From positions 63,552-127,551 of the forward strand of contig JAYKAV010002541.1 of the NCBI GenBank assembly GCA_035582835.1: 64,000 nucleotides of DNA, given 5' to 3'. This DNA comes from Phoebastria nigripes. Taxonomy: Eukaryota; Chordata; Aves; Procellariiformes; Diomedeidae. The first letter of the stretch is position 1, and the number at the start of each line of letters is the position of its first letter. The notes beneath the pieces are model-generated. The model made no database searches. It was not told the origin of the DNA and saw only the letters and a list, made by a program, of their open reading frames with translations. Positions 51,877 to 63,763 of this stretch are shown here, one piece after another. A program made the position numbers and the translations under genes.

Positions 51877-52461
51877 TGTCGTGGTTTAACCCCAGCCAGC
51901 AACTAAGCACCACACAGCCGCTCGCTCACTACCCCCCCACTGGGATGGGGGGGAGAATCGGAAGGGTAAAAGTGAGAAAATTCGTGGGTTGAGATAAAGA
52001 CAGTTTAATAGGTAAAGCAAAAGCCGNGCACGCAAGCAAAGCAAAACAAGGAATTCCTTCACTACTTCCCATCAGCAGGCAGGTGTTCGGCCATCTCCAG
52101 GAAAGCAGTGCTCCATCACGCGTAATGGTTACTTGGGAAGACAAACGCCATCACTCCGAACGTCCCCCCCTTCCTTCTTCTTCCCCTAGCTTTTATATAC
52201 TGAGCATGACATCACATGGTATGGAATACCCCATTGGCCAGTTGGGCTAGCTGTCCTGACTATGCTCCCTCCCAGCTTCTTGTGCACCTGGCAGAGCTTG
52301 GGAAGTTGAAAAGTCCTTGACTGGTAGACTACTTAGCAACAACTAAAAACATCAGTGTGTTATCAACATTATTCTCACACTAAATCCAAAACACAGCACT
52401 ATACCAACTACTAGGAAAAAAAAAAAAAAAACACAACTCTATCCCAGCTGAAACCAGGACA
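51877..52461 (-). mobile_element. Solo LTR of an avian endogenous retrovirus (ERVL-like)
   Basis: A 585-bp element begins TGTCGTGGTTTAACCCC and ends GAAACCAGGACA, with imperfect terminal inverted repeats. It is flanked by a perfect 5-bp target-site duplication, cagtg (51872-51876 and 52462-52466). Read on the minus strand it starts TGTCCTGGTTTCAGCTGGG, a start I recognise from LTRs abundant in neoavian birds. Minus-strand promoter elements agree: tgatgtca (CRE-like), then a TATA box tatataaaagc (52189-52199), then ATTAAA (52004-52009) as a possible polyadenylation signal. No internal retroviral genes are present, so it is a recombined solo LTR. One undetermined base lies at 52027. The 5-bp duplication favours ERVL over ERVK (6 bp). 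Confidence 0.9.
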
Positions 52462-52729
52462 CAGTGCATTTAAAGCACACATTTAAATTGAAAACTGGAG
52501 GTGATCTTGCTAGAATGTTTTCATTCCTTTTCACGTGTGGAGAGTTATTCTTCTCTCTTGTCTCCTCTCAATTTAAATGAATTTAAACTCAATTTAAACG
52601 AAATGCTTTGAAAAGTAGTTCGGAGAGTGCCTTACCTTACCAGCAGGAGACAGCTCTCTCTTTTGATATCTTCATCATATTAGTGTATTTCAATTGTAAC
52701 AGTAATACGACTACTGCATTTCTTAATTG

Positions 52730-52759
52730 TATCTATCTATCTGTCTATCTATCTATCTA
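52730..52759. repeat. TATC tetranucleotide microsatellite
   Basis: About seven units of TATC/TCTA with one TGTC interruption; potentially length-polymorphic. Confidence 0.85.
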
Positions 52760-55700
52760 ACTACTTCATCACAGTATAAAAGTTCATTTCTGCCTGTATG
52801 GCGAAAAAAAACCCAACCAAACCAGTGGTGCTATCCATTTATACATATTGTTCCTTCTTGTGGCATGAATGGTGGAATTTGTGTGACGTTGTAGTCAATT
52901 CAGAAAAACTGCTGCTTGAGTAACTCCAAATTTGTCTGCTATGGGGATATTGCCCAGCTGCTTGTTTTCAATTGCTTCCTCAGGAAGGAAAAGGAAAAAA
53001 GAACTGAAATATTTCTAACTGGTAGATTAGTCCAGTCATATCTTCAAAATAATGCAGCTTTTCTTAGGGTTCTGCTGTGCTACTTCCGATGACTCTTGTT
53101 GTGGTTATTTTAAAGTTACCTGTCTCCTTTTTTACTTACTGACAAAAACATCATCCCCAGAAAAGAATGAGCTGTCTCATCCATTTTAATCTCCTATTGG
53201 GCTTAAACCCCTGACAAAAATAGATTTACCTGAAGACATGCTACTGTGGGGTGGAGTAGTAGAGGTATGGGTCTTTGCTGTGTCCTGTTGGTTTTGCTGC
53301 AAGGTTGGCAATCTCCAGTAGAAGTGGTAACAAGCGTCTATTAACTCTTCAGATGCTACAGGTGTTTGCTTAGTAAACATAAATTGGAGCCTTCAAGGAG
53401 CTTGGAAGTGACTCCACTGTTACCACAGCAGAAGGCCTTATATCTAGTTTCAGGAAACAAATAAGGTTTTAAAATCATAGCTACATAATAGATGAGGAGC
53501 CTTTAGGTTGTCAAATGCAAATGAACTTGCTTTTGAGTTCCATGACTATAGATGCTGTTAAGTGGTAACACACAAGTAATAATGTTCTTAATAATAACTG
53601 TCTTCTCTGATGATTAAATGTGTTTATTTTACAATAACACTTAAAATGCAGATATCCTTTGATCAGAAAGATTGTCAAAGAACAACAAAATGCTTATTTA
53701 AAAGAAGTGTTTATAAATAAAACTATTTTTTACCTTTGCTGAAAGCATGTGAGATTCTTGCAAGAGGGTAGATAGGTATTTTAAACAACATTATAAATTC
53801 CCTTGTCCTTCACATTTTCATTAAAAAGATTTTGTATGCCTTACTGCTTTCCATCACCAATCCTCTGCTTTGAAGATTTCCAGTTTGCCTGTTTTGGGGC
53901 GCTTGAATCTCTTGCCAATGAACACGCATTCATCTACCTGGCAAGAATGGACAAGGCTGTGTTTCTTAATCTCCAGAGTAATTTGGGGAGTTGTTTTTTT
54001 GTCACCCACTGTATGTCCAAATACCCTCAGGCATCCAATTTTTGAAGTTAGACCAGGTTATGCAACCAATTTCTAACAACATGACCTCATGGTTGACCTG
54101 TTCTGGACAGAAGATTGGATTAGAGACCTCCTGAAGGCTCTTGCAATCTGAACTATCCTAGTCTTACTTCAACTAGCAAAATAGATTAATGATGTAGGAA
54201 TAGCCTCCAAACTCTCACATAATAGCTCGTGCTGGTATAAGCAGTACTTTTGTGCCAAAGGCGGTGTAATTACTATCACCTTTACTAGTATGGACAAGCT
54301 AGCAATGAACCAAATGGTTGTGCTTTTAGATACACACAGATAGTAAGTGTGGGCGTTCCCGCAGTTTGAGAGATAAGTGCTGAAAGCTCGGAAAAGGTCC
54401 ATTTATATCTGTCTCTGTGTACAATGTAGCACTGTAGTTTTCCACCCCATAAATGCTTGTATTGCCATTAAGTGTTAAAATAGCCCAAGAAATTTTGCTA
54501 TTCTAGTAGGAGATTTTATTTTATCTGCTCTCCAACTTTCTAACACTGTGGATGAGATACTTCATTGCTCAGTTAAGGACATCTTGCATTTTCAACAAGT
54601 ACATTTAGGTTGGATCTTCTGTTGCATCTCTCAGCAATTTTTTTTCCTATACTTTCCAGAGAATATCAAACTCCACATAATTCTTTGACTTCGTGCACTT
54701 TTGTCGTACTGATGGCTAGGCTCCTTCTGCAAACTCCACATGTATCCTGTAAACATCATTCATTCTTTCGATTGGACTCGTTCCTTAAAAATAGTGATCA
54801 CTGGCCTTGAGTTGCCTTGCTTTTTGTGGTGATCCGTCAGATGTCAGCAGTGAACAGGGAGCAATGCCTAAAACCTATGCAAGTAGTTCACTACGTTTTC
54901 TCTGCTCTGAGTAGCAATAAATGTTGCTGGATAAATTCTTCCTGTCCTGAAGTCTTTGCACAACTCTTTGGAAAAAATCTTGTTAATGTGTGGGAAGTTT
55001 GAAATTTCTGTTTTGGCATCTGGTCATAATGTTTCTGGGAGGAAAGATAATCCTCAAGATAAAACTTTCTGAAATTACTGTGTGCTTGCTCCAGTGTTGT
55101 GTGCTTTTGATAAAACAGCATAAGCAGGTGCAGAAATAAAATTAATGCTTTGGCAACCACATTGGAAAAGCTACTTATATGTAAATGTTGTTACATATAA
55201 GAGATTTTTACCAGGCCGCTCAAGTACCTGTTTGACTAAATGTGCCATATCAGGCAAAGCAAATCTCTTTGGCCTGATGAACTATAAATCTTTGAAGGAA
55301 GCAGGACCACACAGTCCGTTCATAGCCTCTACCGAAATAACGGGGCTAGTCATGAAAAACCTCTGTGTAGACTGGGGAGAAAGAAATCCTAGAACGTTAC
55401 GATAGCGGATTTGCTTGTCTCTGCTCCTATTTTAAGTCTGAAGCCATACTAAGTCTACTCCTGAATACTATATTCCTTTTATTTGAGTGACCTGGTCTAC
55501 TCTCCTAGTGTTAGGAGAATGCTGAGAAGCCTGAGTTTCACCTGAGCTTAGTTTCAGGTTATGCACAGATTACATCCTGAAAGAGCCTGCATCCCATTCT
55601 CTTCCTTTTTTTTCCTTTTTCTTTTTTAATTTCCCAGTCTATTAAAAGATATGGTCGTGACCAGATCATGGCAATTTTCCATGCAGAGGGAGCTGCAAAT

Positions 55701-57135
55701 TGCATATTTTGAGAAAGGTGGTGTAGTCCATATTATTCTCTCTGGGTCAAAAATACCATTTCTAAGAACAGTGAACTGTTAATTTCAGTGATGAAAAATA
55801 CTGGGGAAAACTGAGATTGGGAAAATCACTGATGCTGGAATTTAGGTAGGATGCCTGTCTAATATGTCTATTTATAGTTGTAAATAGGTTGAGATTTAGA
55901 ACGTCTGAGTGAACATCAGACTTTTGGTTGTAGCATTTCACAGTGTTTCTTGAGCATGGACCCCATTCCTCTTTGGGATATTATCTGTCAGGTTTCCATT
56001 GAATCTCCAGCTATATTACTAGGAGGGGCCTGTTGTTGAAAATCTTCCCCCAAGTATGGGTTAAGTAAGCTTCCACAAACACCAGAGTGGTTTCATGGGG
56101 CTAGGTTTTTAACAAAACCATTTGTTGATGAGGTTTGGCTCTATTCTCTAGTCCTGGAAGACCCCGATAACAACACTGTTCTGTGTGAAGAGAATGTGTG
56201 AGCCTTGCCTTTAAGAGCTGATTTAATTTTTTTAATTAAACATTGAAAGTAGACACAGTTGCACACTTCTGTAGTGGCAAGTGTTGTAATGTCAGCATCA
56301 ATGCCTTTCGTACTACATTGATCTTATATGTACTGAGAGTACTTCTTGCAGGACTGAGCATCTTCACAGCAGATAGTACTATTCTGTGCTTTTAGCTTTC
56401 CACGTCTGATTTGTTTGGAGATTCCCCTTGTTGCTGCCGAGGTATCTGTTACCATCTTAACTACCACTTACTTAAAGACTACCAATAAATATTTCAGAAA
56501 GATATCCATCTGTCCTGCTCGCATGGGCAAAACCTAGTGTTTGTTCTGTAACCTCCTATTTTTTTATTTTAAACAAGGATGGTAAATGAGAGTGGGGGGA
56601 AAAAGCAGTCTGTCCTAAACTGGTAAAAGAGAGAGATGATATACAGTGTATTTGAATACACACCTTTCATTTGTCTTTCCTGCGAACAAGCACAGTAATA
56701 TATGTTATCACATAAACCTTTGAAACAGAAGCTGTAGAAAAGTGAGACTAAGGAAGACACAGGCTTTAAGTATCATTGTAAAAGTTTAATAAAAAAAAAT
56801 CGATAGAATCTGTTGATATGTGTTATGAAAAATGCCTTGCAGATTAATTTCCTTGAGCCAAGAAGCTTTAAATGAGTATATTAACAATTCTGTTTTCACA
56901 CCTCTGTGAATTATGCTCAAATGATGCCCAACTGTTGTTAAACAACATAAAAATTTGGTATGTTGTCAGTCCCATTGCACAAAGCAGCACAGTCATTTAC
57001 TCAGCCAATTTCTGCTGGAAACCCAACACTGGGGAATGGAATAACACAAACAAGGTAATGAGTTTTAAACTAATTATGAGGTGACAACAATATAATTGAA
57101 CATAAGATAATGAGTGGAAAACTAAGGTTCATCGA

Positions 57136-57241
57136 ATGGTTTTCTCAGCCTTAGAAATTACTTTTCTCAGACTTAAAAATTACTTCTCAGATTTATTGAT
57201 TTAGAGAGCTCTGCCAACCTTTGAATGGTCGAGAAAACCAT
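57136..57241. repeat. 22-bp tandem repeat enclosed by an 11-bp inverted repeat
   Basis: Two 22-bp units (57141-57162 and 57163-57184) differ at two positions, and a partial third follows. Separately, atggttttctc (57136-57146) is the exact reverse complement of gagaaaaccat (57231-57241). Confidence 0.65.
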
Positions 57242-58439
57242 TTCTACGCATAGCAATGATTAACAGCTGACAAATAGTAATTTTGTACAATTCTAAATCT
57301 CCCATAAATTTACAGGATCTGTGATTATTTTGGGTGTTTAAAGCATTTCCACTTGTTCTCACAATGTCTATAGTTTCATAAGATGGAGGCTTTGGAAAAT
57401 TGTTTCCTCATTGTTCATGCAGAACTTCCTTAACCTCTGCAGAACCTTACCTTGAGACGTCCTCTGTGTGCCGGTGTGTTCCCTATGGTCCTGCTGTGTC
57501 AAGGAGACCGTGACTTAGCCCTGCTCACCTTTCTTCTGCTTGCCCTGTGTCTCCAGCTTCCCAGTGGGCCGGTGCAGCTTTCAGGCCCTGCTGCCCTGCT
57601 GCCTCGCCAGGGTCGCTCCTCAAATCTGTCGTACAGTTGCCAGATAACTGAAAGAGAGAAGAAAGCCCGCTTTTGGTTTTCTTTTTTCAGCTGCACTGAA
57701 GTCACTCTGAACACCAGCATAAGAGTTAAGATTAGATAAATCTTCTTTTTTTAATGCAATTCAAATGTTAGCAGTATAGCTAGCAGACATAGGTATAAAG
57801 GAATAAAAGAAAACTATAACTGCAGGCTTGCTCTAAGAGTGGGATTTTTGTTTCTTGTAATGACCANACTGCCAGAATGCTTGCACCCCTCTTGTGGTCT
57901 GTGTTTTCAAGTCCTCTAGAAAAATCCTTGCTCTGATGCAGCTTTCAGTGAAGAGACCTACACCTTTTACTGACTAGTGTTCATCCATAACTTAAACAAG
58001 ATGTTAGTTTTACCCTTACCTTCTAAAACATTGTGGGTTGCCTGTGCCTAGTTTCTGGATGCGCCAGTGTCTTTGGGCACAACGTGATGGAGCCATCTTC
58101 TATCTAGATGGTAACAGAGCTTATTTTTAACTATAGCCTGTATACCTTTAGCTGTAGACGAATTGTTGACCTGTCATGATCCTTTCTACCTGAAGTGTAC
58201 GCTCAAAGCTGTTGTACAAGCAGCCTGACAGAAGGAATTGATGTGCTTTGATTCATGATTAAAATGTGACATGAAGGTACCCAGGCAGATCTCTGGGGAG
58301 CCTGTAGGCAGGTAGATGTCTTGACTTTGAGAGAGACCAGGGCACAAACCCGCATGGCACATCTGTACGTGATGGATATGCCTATAGAGAGAGCCTTAAG
58401 CAAGGAGCTAGTGAGAGGTGGACATCTGAGCAGGGCTGA

Positions 58440-58620
58440 GCATGCACGGGCCCTGCGGCATGTTGTCCCTGCTGGTGCTACAGCTGCATGCTGGCAGCAG
58501 GAGCTGGGGAGAGCTGGGGGCACGGGCAGAGGGGGCTGCCGGCTGCAGGCAGAAGCGCCCGGCAAGGACGAGCAGCAGCGGAGGCTGGGGGAGCTGTGAC
58601 TGCCAAGTCGTGTGCATGCG
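58440..58620. other. GC-rich patch within intron E-F
   Basis: A roughly 180-bp stretch is distinctly richer in G and C, with several CpG steps (cacggg, ctgcggc, agcgcccggc, ggacgagc), than the surrounding AT-rich intron. It produces overlapping chance open frames on both strands. There is no TATA or splice structure that would make it a promoter or exon. Confidence 0.45.
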
Positions 58621-59529
58621 GGAGGGCAGTCCATTACACTGTAATTCAGCAGCTCAATATTACACAGTGTTTTCTCTCTCTGAAATTACTTTGGGCCTAT
58701 TTTTGGTTAAAAAAAAAAAAAAATACAGAGCTCGATGTACTTGGTCTTCTTCCCCTCTCTCTAAAAATGCCAAGGCTTTTAAAATTAAAATGCTAAAAGT
58801 TTTTTAATGAGGTTGTTCATAAATAAATACCATATTTCTGGATTTTCTTAAATCTTATGTATATTCCCAGACACAGATTTCTAGTGTCTCGATAAACTGC
58901 ATTGTGTTATGCTATCCAAAATTATCTGTAAGAAATCATGACTTCATATTACATAATTTTTNAAATTGTTTTTTATAAGTGTTGAAGATAAAATTTTATC
59001 AAATACAGGGCTTCCAACTTTGTCAGAAAGTGTGGAGGTAGTTTTGGGAAAGGGTATGTTTTTATAAAAAGTCCTGAAGAATTTAAAGAGATGCCCAGCA
59101 TACTTCCTCTCTGAGACTCTGACACTCCATAAATAACATCTCATTGAGCTACACATCTAAAAAGGCCACCAGAGGAGATCAAACTCGGTTGTTGGGGCTA
59201 TGAATATGTGTCATGGAGAATTTATTGTCCTGAGTGCTTCTCCAGTTTCTACTTTACACATTTATGATACCGTTAAGTGTTGCCATTTTACTGCAGTTTT
59301 TGGTAATGTCAGAGAAAAAGGTAGCAGTTGTTAACAACAGAGAAGAGGTATAAATGAAGTATTGCTCTTTGACATGAAGGCGTACTTGAGAAAGAACCTA
59401 TTGATTTGGATTTTATTTATGTACAAGTATTTTTACAGCTGCCTTCTACATGTGCATATGTTCCCATGCCTATTAATAAGAGACCAGTGCTTAGCACTGA
59501 AGCATAGAAAACATTGCTCCTGTCTTACC

Positions 59530-59605
59530 GATGAGTGATACAGGCAGGGGCAGAGCTCAGGCACGTCTCCCAGTCCTTGGTCTGAACCAGTCTTCCCCAT
59601 GACAC
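59530..59605 (-). repeat. Possible MIR-like fragment, antisense
   Basis: gatgagtgatacaggcaggg, then gcagagctcaggcacgtctc and ccagtccttggtctgaacca, resembles the 'gcagagctgggaatagaacccaggagtcctgactcccag' segment of old MIR-related repeats. It is short and decayed. Confidence 0.4.
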
Positions 59606-59696
59606 CAGGTTTATAATCAACAAAATGATGCAGAATCTTCCAGGGAATTAGTTGTTCTACAGCAAAGACGTTTTGTAATCAGTAATATTTAAATGC

Positions 59697-59718
59697 TTTG
59701 TTTTGTTTTGTTTTGTTT
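59697..59718. repeat. TTTTG pentanucleotide microsatellite
   Basis: About four TTTTG units in tandem. Confidence 0.8.
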
Positions 59719-60153
59719 CTGTAGGCGTTTTATCTGCTGCAGTGCTGATTGTTTAGCTTTGGCAAGATTTTATTGATTAAAACTTTTTAGCAAATGTGTT
59801 CACAGCTATGTCTGCATATTAGAGCAACTGCTTTGAAAATGTTTCCCTAAAGCCATCCTGATTTCAGGTCCCTACTACCAAGCAATGCAGTTCTCTTGTT
59901 CAGTGGCTTATATAATCCCAGAAGGCATCCGGAGCATGTTTATGTTAACTCAACTATGAATGCAGATGTACAGAAAAGACACGTTATTTACAAAGAGCTG
60001 AGTATACTATTTGTATCAGCCTGATTTTTTTTTTTTTTTTAATTACTTTCTTGAGTGTGAAATATAAATGTCCTTAATAGTGAAAGCAATATCCAGTGAG
60101 ATTTGTGTTCAATCAATAAATATTAAATATGTTGGGTTTTTTTTTCCTTTTAG

Positions 60154-60261
60154 ATCCATTTCAGTTCCTCACCAAAAGTGAACCTGCAAAGGAACAGACA
60201 GCTCAACCAGCTTTAGCCCGGAAACCCACTGTGATCCGAATCCCAGCTAAACCCGGGAAAC
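60154..60261 (+). CDS. SH3D19: SH3D19 exon F (108 nt)
   Basis: A poly-T acceptor (ttttttttccttttag) and a strong donor (gtaagt) bound 108 nt. The first codon is completed by the G left by exon E and gives DPFQFLTKSEPAKEQTAQPA, then LARKPTVIRIPAKPGK. The last block is essentially identical to the mammalian SH3D19 segment RKPTVIRIPAKPGK, so identity is secure. The basic, proline-bearing linker lies between the acidic LISFDDDVLP block and the following polyproline segment. Entry and exit are phase 1. Confidence 0.96.
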
Positions 60262-63200
60262 GTAAGTTCTTCTCCCAAATTGTCTGAGAAATCTCTGTCA
60301 GAAAATCATTTTAACTGGGACTTACTATTTACTAATTGAGTTTCTGTTTACTAGATATATTAGCTGCCAAAGGAATCCCGTGGTACAGTTTGACAAGACA
60401 GAGGAGCCAACCTAAGAGCTGTGGTGGGAGGGAGAAATAGCTGGGAGTCATGTTCCCCTCTCCCTGCCTCCCAGCTATCTTGTCTGGCTCCCTCCCTTGC
60501 GCTAAGTTTGATGTCCCTCAAACCTTATGGAGCTAATGTATATCAGAGGTGAAACGGGGTGTGTGGGGGGATCTAAAGGCTGGTAGGGAAGAGCTGGAGG
60601 AGACACTTTCAACAGAAGCAAGCTTATTTTGTCAGCTAAACTGTATCACTGAGCTGTACATTTAGTCAAATTGACTTCTGTTCCGACATCAGCTGAGGAT
60701 ATTTTAATACTGCTCCCGAGCTTCCTGGGAGCAGGGCCCCCACTTGTCAAAGGAACATTAGTGTATTAAACTTTGCTTCAAACACAGCTTAGCTGGGATG
60801 TAAGCATGGTTTTCACAGCTTACATCAAAAAGTTCCCTTGACCCTTATTAGATTTGAAATCTGTGGCCATTTAAGCAAAAGTATTTTGGTAGCAGTTGAG
60901 GGAATAAAAAAGGCATGCAAGAACTTGGATGCAAAAACCTGATGTATTCAATTTTGTGTCAAGGTCTTGACTATAGTTTTCTGACAGTTACCGTATTCCT
61001 AATGCCTTCTACCTCTAATCTTACAGCTTTACAAATGACACTGACAGTATCTCAGAGTGGAAATGTATCAGAGAGCCACAAGGTCTTTGTGTTGATCTTT
61101 GTATGCTGGAGTACATACTTGCTTCTGTTTAGCCTTATGTTTTATCCTCAAAGCTTAGGGAGAAATGTCACAAGATAGCTCTTAAAACTCATATATCAAA
61201 ATCATGTTTTACTACACTGAGTAGGTGTAGAGCCAACTTGTAGCAACTAGATGTCCAGGTGGCTTTTCTCCTAAAACTTTCTCTCATTATTTCCTGAGCT
61301 CCCTGCTCCCCCCACCACCACCCCAGTGCTAAAATACTAGGTTTTCTTTTCCTCTGCATATGCGAGAAGTGCAGTGGAAATGATTAAAAATGCAGAGAAG
61401 ACTGAGGATAAAGCTATGAGGAAAAGTCTTTCTGTTAATACCTGATCATAAATAAAAGTTTTTTTCAGTTGGATGAATATGTTTACAAACTACTGTAAAG
61501 AACCCAAGACATAATTCTTCTCCTCAAAGGAAATTGTAATTTCCATTAAAAAAAAAAAAAAAAGACCTGACAATTTTTTTTCTTTTTCTTTTTTTTTCCT
61601 GAGCTGGATTCTCTTTGAACTTGTAGATAACTGGTCCCTTGCTGCTCTCTAGTGGTAATTGAACTTTCCACAGGAGACTGTCGGTCATACTGTACTTAGC
61701 TACAATTGTCAGGGGGGGTGTGAAGGACTGCTTTATGGGAGGCTGTGGCTGGAAGATTAATGGGATATGGAGGAACAGAAGCAGGTTCCAAGAAAGCAGA
61801 GTAGCCTTTTGTCAGACAGGAGCTGCTGCAGAAATGTAAGCTGTTAAAAGTTAAAAAATGAGAAGAGTACAACTGGGCCAAGGTATAACATGGATATAGT
61901 AGGATTTACCTTGTAAGAGGGCCACATAATCTCAGTACAAGGGGTCTTTCACCGTCGTGGCTATGGAGGGAGATTAATTCTGTCAGGAACCAGCACAAAC
62001 CAAAAAGAAAACCCCCAATAAACCAAAAAAACCCCACCCAACACTACCAAAAAGGGGACAGAGCTGGATGCTTAAGAATTTGAACTCCAGTAAAGCACTT
62101 ATTTAGCATTAGCATTTTTGTCGAGATGTGATTAGAAAGGAAGCATTAAACTTCCACTTCAGTTTGAAATCACTGAAAATAACACCTGCCTTCTAGTTCT
62201 TGGGGTTTTTTTTTCTTCCTTTATTTCCTTTAATTTTGGTCTTATAAAGAGTAAAGGCGAGGAAATTAGGCCATCTGTGTATATATCAAGATTTGAAGTG
62301 GTGTGAATAAATAAATCTCTTGTGCTTTTTATATATCAGTAAGGTACGATAAGAGAAGATTTCTCTTGCAAACACTGTCAGGTATTGTTTTTACTTTTCA
62401 TCCATCATACTAGCTTAGAAGAGTGATGAACTTCACTAACTTTTTTTCCCCGTGCTTGGTCACTGCCAACATGGTAACTGTGACCTGCTCCTAGGGATTT
62501 GTCCTTGAACTGATCCATTTTTAAACATCACACCGGTGTTTTAGGTCATAGTAATGCAACTGAGGTATTAAAAACAAAGAACACTTCTCCTTCCTGTGTG
62601 TTGTTTCTTTGTTGAGAGTACTTTTCATGAAATGAACAACTGAAAGTTTTCATTTGGATAGAATCTCTCCTCTTTTTTGTCATCAGTCTATAAATGTCCA
62701 GGTTGTCTACACATATTTTTACATTACTCCAAGACTGGCTGGAAGTCAGAAGAGCTTAAGTGTCTGAAGTTCTTTGTATGAAATGAATTTTCTTGGCGTA
62801 CAAATACGTTGTAAAATAGATGGCAAGGTTCCAATATATAAAGACAAAATGATTGGTAAATATGCTGACAAAACGTGTCCAAGTGCTTCCTAGGTTTCAA
62901 TGGCAGAGATGTTGAAAGCAAATATCATATAATTAGCAGGTTTTTGTGTTCTTTATTGAGACTGAGGACATCATCACTCTTCCCTAGTAAGATCTGTACT
63001 GTTTCCTCTTCCATGTCCTAAATTTGCTTAGCTCCTTAAAGATTACCAGGGAGCTTCTATCTCTGTTTTCTTTCTGTCACCCTGAATTTTGTAGCAGGCA
63101 ATGGTTTCTTTTCTTGCCTTTACCTTTCTGGAGATTCTTCCATCCAAGACTCCTGATCTTTCAGGGTTACTTGAAATAACCCTCAGCTGTTTTCCAGCCT

Positions 63201-63650
63201 GAAGGATATTCCAGGAGCTGACAGCTGAAAAAAGTAAGCCAGTTTAGAAATGTGGCTGAGAGATGGTGATGGTGTTTCAGGGTATCCAGCCTGACATTCC
63301 TAGGGGTAGAAACTCTTCTACTCATCTAATATTATATCAACAAGCATTGCAGCTGAAACCCTGAAACCCTAGAATAACTTGCTGGTGTCCTGAAAGTAAA
63401 GTGAAGATCCGTTATGCAGGATGGGAAGTACTCCTGAAGTCAACCTCAGAGTTGCAATGTTCCCTTCATGTCCCTTTTCTCTTCACTAGTCTTTAAGTGG
63501 TCCTGCCCATTGGCTGCTCTGGCTTTGAGGAGGGAAGTTGCGTTCACAAAAAAAATGCCCCAAACCAAGGTGGATTCCCTTACCTATTGTTGGTCCATGT
63601 AAAGAAGCTATTAATTAGACTTTCATTTGGGAACTTTTGGTTTTTTACAG
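60262..63650 (+). other. SH3D19: SH3D19 intron F-G (3.4 kb)
   Basis: AT-rich intron with A-runs (around 61543-61560) and an A/C-rich stretch (about 61990-62050). There is no repeat I can name confidently and no additional exon. Confidence 0.8.
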
Positions 63651-63763
63651 CTTTAAATGAAATCCCACATAGCCCTCCGCCACTTCCTGCTGAAAAGCCT
63701 ATTGGGAACACCTCCGATATCACTGTGGGAAAACCCAACAATGGTGACCTAGTAAAAAAAGTG
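63651..63763 (+). CDS. SH3D19: SH3D19 exon G (113 nt)
   Basis: Acceptor tttggttttttacag and donor gtaagt bound two bases plus 37 codons. The split codon encodes proline, then LNEIPHSPPPLPAEKPIGNT and SDITVGKPNNGDLVKKV. SPPPLPAEKPIGNT is shared with mammalian SH3D19 and has the shape of an SH3 ligand. The exon ends in phase 0, so the next exon (outside the window) should begin on a codon boundary. This is the last coding sequence visible; the SH3 domains are downstream. Confidence 0.96.

Larger units (their letters stand above)
48202..60153 (+). other. SH3D19: SH3D19 intron E-F (12 kb)
   Basis: No further exon was identified between the alanine-codon run and exon F, and the phases match directly (phase 1 to phase 1). 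Contents include a solo LTR (51877-52461), a TATC microsatellite (52730-52759), a 22-bp-period tandem repeat with inverted arms (57136-57241), a GC-rich patch (58440-58620), a MIR-like fragment (59530-59605) and a TTTTG microsatellite (59697-59718). Single undetermined bases are at 52027, 57867 and 58962. Around 51170-51500 the sequence has the look of an old decayed repeat that I cannot classify. Confidence 0.85.

Noticed and set aside
53803..54045. 80-codon frame with an exon-like look (contains EDFQFACFGALESLANEHAF)
   Set aside because: It lies between exons E and F, which join directly in phase, and it has no bounding splice sites that keep the frame.
58203..58634. 143-codon minus-strand open frame
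   Set aside because: Cysteine-, serine- and proline-rich translation of a GC-rich patch, with simultaneous open frames on the other strand; no homology recognised.
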